From: Nitzschia sp. pyKryTriq1
Taxonomy: Eukaryota; Bacillariophyta; Bacillariophyceae; Bacillariales; Bacillariaceae
Assembly: GCA_956465555.1 (NCBI GenBank)
Contig: OY101116.1
Span: 3,534,001-3,598,000 of the forward strand
DNA: 64,000 bases
Direction of reading: 5' to 3'
Part shown: piece after piece, positions 60,631 through 64,000 of the stretch
Position numbering within the stretch: the stretch's first letter is position 1
Layout of the letters: each line of letters starts with the position of its first letter
Notes under the pieces: model-generated
Told to the model about the DNA's origin: nothing
The model's database searches: none
Seen by the model: the letters and a program-made list of their open reading frames with translations, nothing else
Made by a program: the position numbers and the translations under genes

Positions 60631-62778
60631 ATGGCGAGCAATCCATTTGACCCTCTTGGAGGTGGGCCACCGGCACCAGCCCCCAGCCAAGGTTATGGCG
60701 CTCCCAATGCTTACTCGTACGGGGCACCAGCGACGGGGCAGCAGGGACAGCCGGGGCAGCAGTATCCCTCGCAGCAAATGTACGGTATGCCTCCGCAGCC
60801 TCCGCAACAACAGCCGCAGCAGCAACAGTACTCTGGAGTGCAGCAATATCCGGGGATGCAACAGCAGCAGCAACAGGCACCAGCGCCAGCACCACCAGCA
60901 GCCGTTCAAGATCCTTGGAGCACGCAACCGCCATCGCAGCCTCCGCAACAGTCCCAGCAGTCATATCAGTATGGTCAGCAACAGACTTACCAGCAGCCCG
61001 CACCAGCACCTGTTGCCAACGGGGGATATGATCCTTTTTCGGCTTCGCCAGCGCATCATCAGCTAGTTGTGTCTCAACAGCAGTCGAATCCATACGCGGG
61101 TATGGTTGCCCCAGCCCCGAGTGCCCCAATCTACGGTTCACAGTCTCTAGTTCCCGCTACCCAACAGGCCTCTGCTTGGGGAATGCCGCCGCAAAGCCAG
61201 GCTCCGAGCTATGGAGCACCATCATCGGTAGCAGGAAGCTATGATCCGTTTGCGGCTCCAGCCCCTCCACCAGCGGCAGTACCAGTACCAGCACCGCCCC
61301 CACCTCCCGTGGCGGCACCGGCTCCCGTACAGGAGGAAAATCCCTTTGGCGACTTTTTGCCAACCCCGGCGCCAGAACCGGCTCCAACTCCTGCTCCGGT
61401 CCCTGTCTATGATAAACCTCCAACCGAGGAAGTTCAGATTGTTTCGTCTCAGGAACGACAGTTGCAACAATATAATTCGGGTGGGTATTCCCAAGCGGAG
61501 CCTAGTTCGGACTCTCGCGCGATGGTACCCACACCTGCTAGAAATCCTTATGCCGGGGAACTGGCCCGACGAGCCCCACCCGGAGCCTCTCCACTACCCA
61601 AGGCGGATCTTGTCAAAAAGTCAGGGTTTGTGCTGTCGCGAATTAGCTTTCGGACCATTGTTATGAAAAAGTGGAAGCAATCCTATTGGGTCCAGTACGG
61701 CTCGCACACTATGCTATGGTTCCGATCGCAAGGAGACTTTGATGACTGGCTCAACAATCCCTACCACACACAAGCCCAACGAAACTTTATGATTAAATTG
61801 GCGGTAAACTTTGTTCATGACTTGTACAAACCAAACGTCCGAGGGTATCAAGTGACTCAGTGTCGAGTCAAGCCGTATGGTAACAAAATGGTCCGTCAAT
61901 TCAAATTAGAGCGTTGGATGGACTATGGTCCAACCATTGCTGCCGCCTTTGGCTCGTATGATCCCAAGGAAGTGGATGCGCTCCGTGAGGCCATTGTGGA
62001 ATGTATGCGCAACACTCCTTTGGACAATGGTATTCGTGCAACGGGGGCCGTTCGACAAGCCCACCAGCAGCAACCATCCAACCAAGGGGGGTCTCGTCCA
62101 CAACATGAGGAAGAGGAACAGGAAAATGGACACGGACACGACCATGACAATATGAATCAAAGATACAATTCGGGAGGTACGTTTTGGTTCTTGTTTTTTA
62201 TTTCTTTTGCTAGTCTACTATGTTGCTCGTCTGGAATATTCTCACACGGCGTACTGTTTTCCTTTTTGTTCGCAGCTTCGGCATATACGCAGCCCAATCC
62301 AACATCGCACCGTCCACCAGCGGCGTCTCGTTCGGTCGTATCAGCTGCCGATTTGCTCGACGATCACCACAACTTTGACGATACCGCCTCCGTGCCACCT
62401 ACTCCTAGTAGGTCTCTTGTGCCTGCCCACGATCCTGGCCAATCCTATCCCGGAGCTCCCAACATGTTTGCTGCCCCGCCCCCACAGGGCTACCCACAGC
62501 AACCACCATCAGGATTTCAAGGGTATCCTCAAGCTGCCGCTCCGGCTCCCTACCAGCAACAGCCGCCACCTCAACAACAATACCAGCAGCCTCCTCAGCA
62601 GCAACACTATGATGCCTATGGACAAGCACCCCCACCACCATCATCACAAGACTATCAACAGCAATATCAGCAACCACCACAATATCAACAACCCCCAGCA
62701 GCACCCCAACAGCAGCAATACGGATATCAGCAACAACCCTACCAGTCCTCGTATCCTGTCCAAGGGGCCCAGTATTAG
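60631..62778 (+). CDS. Pro/Gln-rich protein with a PH-like core and NPF/DPF motifs
   Basis: Exons 60631-62176 and 62276-62778 (intron phase 1) give 682 aa. It begins MASNPFDPLGGG. The long N-terminal half is Pro/Gln/Tyr-rich and low complexity, with NPF, DPF and NPY sites of the kind bound by endocytic adaptors (NPFDP, YDPFSA, YDPFAAP, ENPFGDF). The core (about residues 325-465) reads KADLVKKSGFVLSRISF...VMKKWKQSYWVQYG...LWFRSQGDFDDWL, a PH-like fold. The C-terminus is again Pro/Gln/Tyr-rich. This composition suggests a membrane-trafficking or clathrin-coat-associated protein that may phase-separate. The 99-nt intron is a multiple of three and stop-free. Family unassigned. Confidence 0.82.
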   Translation: MASNPFDPLGGGPPAPAPSQGYGAPNAYSYGAPATGQQGQPGQQYPSQQMYGMPPQPPQQQPQQQQYSGVQQYPGMQQQQQQAPAPAPPAAVQDPWSTQPPSQPPQQSQQSYQYGQQQTYQQPAPAPVANGGYDPFSASPAHHQLVVSQQQSNPYAGMVAPAPSAPIYGSQSLVPATQQASAWGMPPQSQAPSYGAPSSVAGSYDPFAAPAPPPAAVPVPAPPPPPVAAPAPVQEENPFGDFLPTPAPEPAPTPAPVPVYDKPPTEEVQIVSSQERQLQQYNSGGYSQAEPSSDSRAMVPTPARNPYAGELARRAPPGASPLPKADLVKKSGFVLSRISFRTIVMKKWKQSYWVQYGSHTMLWFRSQGDFDDWLNNPYHTQAQRNFMIKLAVNFVHDLYKPNVRGYQVTQCRVKPYGNKMVRQFKLERWMDYGPTIAAAFGSYDPKEVDALREAIVECMRNTPLDNGIRATGAVRQAHQQQPSNQGGSRPQHEEEEQENGHGHDHDNMNQRYNSGGTFWFLFFISFASLLCCSSGIFSHGVLFSFLFAASAYTQPNPTSHRPPAASRSVVSAADLLDDHHNFDDTASVPPTPSRSLVPAHDPGQSYPGAPNMFAAPPPQGYPQQPPSGFQGYPQAAAPAPYQQQPPPQQQYQQPPQQQHYDAYGQAPPPPSSQDYQQQYQQPPQYQQPPAAPQQQQYGYQQQPYQSSYPVQGAQY

Positions 62779-63708
62779 TAGGATGGTTTGATTTTAAAAA
62801 TCTATTCGTAGCAGAAGCGGGAAATACTGATACTGATTATCCACCGTTAGAGTCGTTTTAGTACTTGTACAAGGCGAAACAACAGCGCAACATCTTCATC
62901 TCTACTACTACTAGATCTAGCTAGTGTATCGTAAAGCTGCGAAAAAGTGCACTGTCTAACTTAGATACCACCATGACGGTCGAGAGCCATTAATCTCTCT
63001 TGCGAAGGAACGACATTGTAGCCACTCCAGATACTTGTACCGATAGATAAAGATGAGATGAATGACAGTCCAATGATTGACTCAATGGACTTTTTTCACC
63101 CGTACGGGATCATCAGTCATCCCAGGCCAGCGCTAGTTCGTACCGGTACTTCGTACTAGTCTGCACATGTACTGTACAGAGACGGTGGAACCTATGAGAA
63201 GTCCTGTGCTTGCATCCTTCGTCGAGCTCGCCAGCTTTGTTCAGCAAAAGATCGGGCTGCTCCCAGTAAGCAAGTAGAATTCTCTTCTCTAATTCTCTTC
63301 TCTACTACCGGTAGTAGGAGGTAGGAGGAGAGAGAGAGACTTTATTGCAGCGATGGAATGTCTGTCCGCATGGACGGCAAGAAAGAGTTTCTGTCCATAT
63401 GTACGACAGAAGCTCACATCTTGCACATCGCGCTCGCTCGCCCCGAAGATGTGAGGCTCTCGCGGGCGCGTGCTGCGTGCTGCTTTGCCAGGTTTCTGCT
63501 GCCTCCACCGACCAATAAGACAACACGCAAAACTCAACAAGGAGCAGTAGTGCAAGCAACGCGATGAGGGTGCTGGTGGTGTTGTGTGCTTTGTTCGCTC
63601 CGTTTACGATCGAATGACTGCATCTTCATTGCTCCAGTCTTCGAGCAGTCCACTTCTTTTATCCCCTTTCATTTATTCCATCCCTCCACTCTAGTCATTC
63701 AAAATAAG
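62779..63708. other. Intergenic region 5' of the CLF1 gene
   Basis: 930 bp between tandem plus-strand genes. It contains TCTACTACTACTAG low complexity (62900-62916), a small GTACCGGTAC/GTACTGTAC patch at 63140-63180, an AATTCTCTTCTCT duplicate at about 63276-63302 and TACCGGTAGTAGGAGG at 63306-63322. Short antisense frames at 63289-63559 show no family resemblance. No gene is supported. Confidence 0.55.
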
Positions 63709-64000
63709 ATGGCTTCCCGCGGAGGCAATGCAAACGTCGTGAAAAATCGAGCCCCGGCGCCGATTCAAATCAGCGCCGAACAAATTTTGCGAGAGGCCGC
63801 CGATCGCCAAGAACCTCATCAACTCGACCCGGTGGTTCAAATTCACGACGCTGAAGAGTACCAATCCTTTCTGAGAGATCGACGCAAGCACTTTGAAGAC
63901 AATATTCGGTATCGACGGGAGCATATTGGAAATTGGGTCAAGTATGCGCGGCTGGAAGAAGAGCACCACGAGTTGGAGCGGGCCCGGAGCATTTTTGAGC
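63709..64000 (+). CDS. CRNKL1: Pre-mRNA splicing factor CLF1/Crooked-neck (5' part, runs off the window)
   Basis: The first 97 codons of a HAT-repeat scaffold protein of the Prp19-associated spliceosome complex. The start MASRGGNANVVKNRAPAPIQ is followed by ISAEQILREAADRQEP, then RRKHFEDNIRYRREHIGNWV and KYARLEEEHHELERARSIFE, which is the conserved first HAT repeat of CLF1. The frame stays open to the last base, so the gene continues beyond 64000. The ATG at 63709 is preceded by AAAATAAG. Identity is secure from this N-terminus alone. Confidence 0.92.
   Translation, partial: MASRGGNANVVKNRAPAPIQISAEQILREAADRQEPHQLDPVVQIHDAEEYQSFLRDRRKHFEDNIRYRREHIGNWVKYARLEEEHHELERARSIFE

Noticed and set aside
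1-64000. tRNA, rRNA and snRNA genes
   Set aside because: Reading intergenic DNA on both strands I saw no cloverleaf with a TTCGA-type T arm or other recognisable RNA gene. A covariance-model scan would be decisive.

Overview
This is nuclear DNA of a diatom or a close photosynthetic stramenopile. Short GT-AG introns of roughly 70-300 bp interrupt about half of the genes. Several predicted proteins begin with a signal peptide followed by a transit-like stretch, often with Phe right after the predicted cleavage site (the ASAFAP-type motif used to enter complex red-lineage plastids). The window also holds a Rieske subunit, a lumenal PsbP-like protein and a spliceosome/ribosome-biogenesis gene set. 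A pennate diatom is my best guess; genus and species cannot be read from the sequence. I found no rRNA or tRNA gene, CRISPR array, retroelement or virus-like element.

Layout. 0.2-8 kb: organellar valyl-tRNA synthetase, a degenerate histidine-phosphatase-fold protein, and a secretory-route Hsp70 ending in EEVD. 8.8-16.8 kb: two paralogous MATE-type transporters arranged tail to tail, each with seven exons and a C-terminal array of W...AA..LGY...W units, with relics of further copies between them. 18.5-25.7 kb: a C5-cytosine DNA methyltransferase, a secreted class-3 lipase with Cys-rich modules, and a long-chain acyl-CoA synthetase. 26.8-35.3 kb: a pseudo-receiver protein, the mitochondrial Rieske protein, a plastid protein of unknown function, a protein kinase with a very long activation segment, and a thylakoid-lumen PsbP-like protein. 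36-51 kb: SF3B2, a PH plus DUF547 protein, an Hsp70 ATPase-domain-only protein, a second secreted lipase, an SH3BGRL-like thioredoxin-fold protein, and divergent RRS1 and BMT5-like genes. 51-64 kb: a 1496-residue protein with TULIP-like and PDZ-like regions, a TSEN34-like tRNA splicing endonuclease subunit, an alpha-carbonic-anhydrase-fold protein lacking zinc ligands, a Pro/Gln-rich protein with a PH-like core, and the 5' end of the splicing factor CLF1/Crooked-neck.

The genes do not form an operon or single pathway. Themes recur, however: organelle biogenesis (ValRS, Hsp70, Rieske, PsbP-like, a 206-aa plastid protein), RNA and ribosome maturation (SF3B2, CLF1, TSEN34, RRS1, BMT5-like), and degenerate enzyme folds (histidine phosphatase, receiver domain, carbonic anhydrase). 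Longer intergenic regions, mainly divergent ones or those 5' of genes, carry dense blocks of GTAC-based palindromes that are the most conspicuous non-coding signal here.

Exon boundaries were placed by eye from GT-AG sites, reading-frame closure and family conservation. Every multi-exon model given closes in frame.
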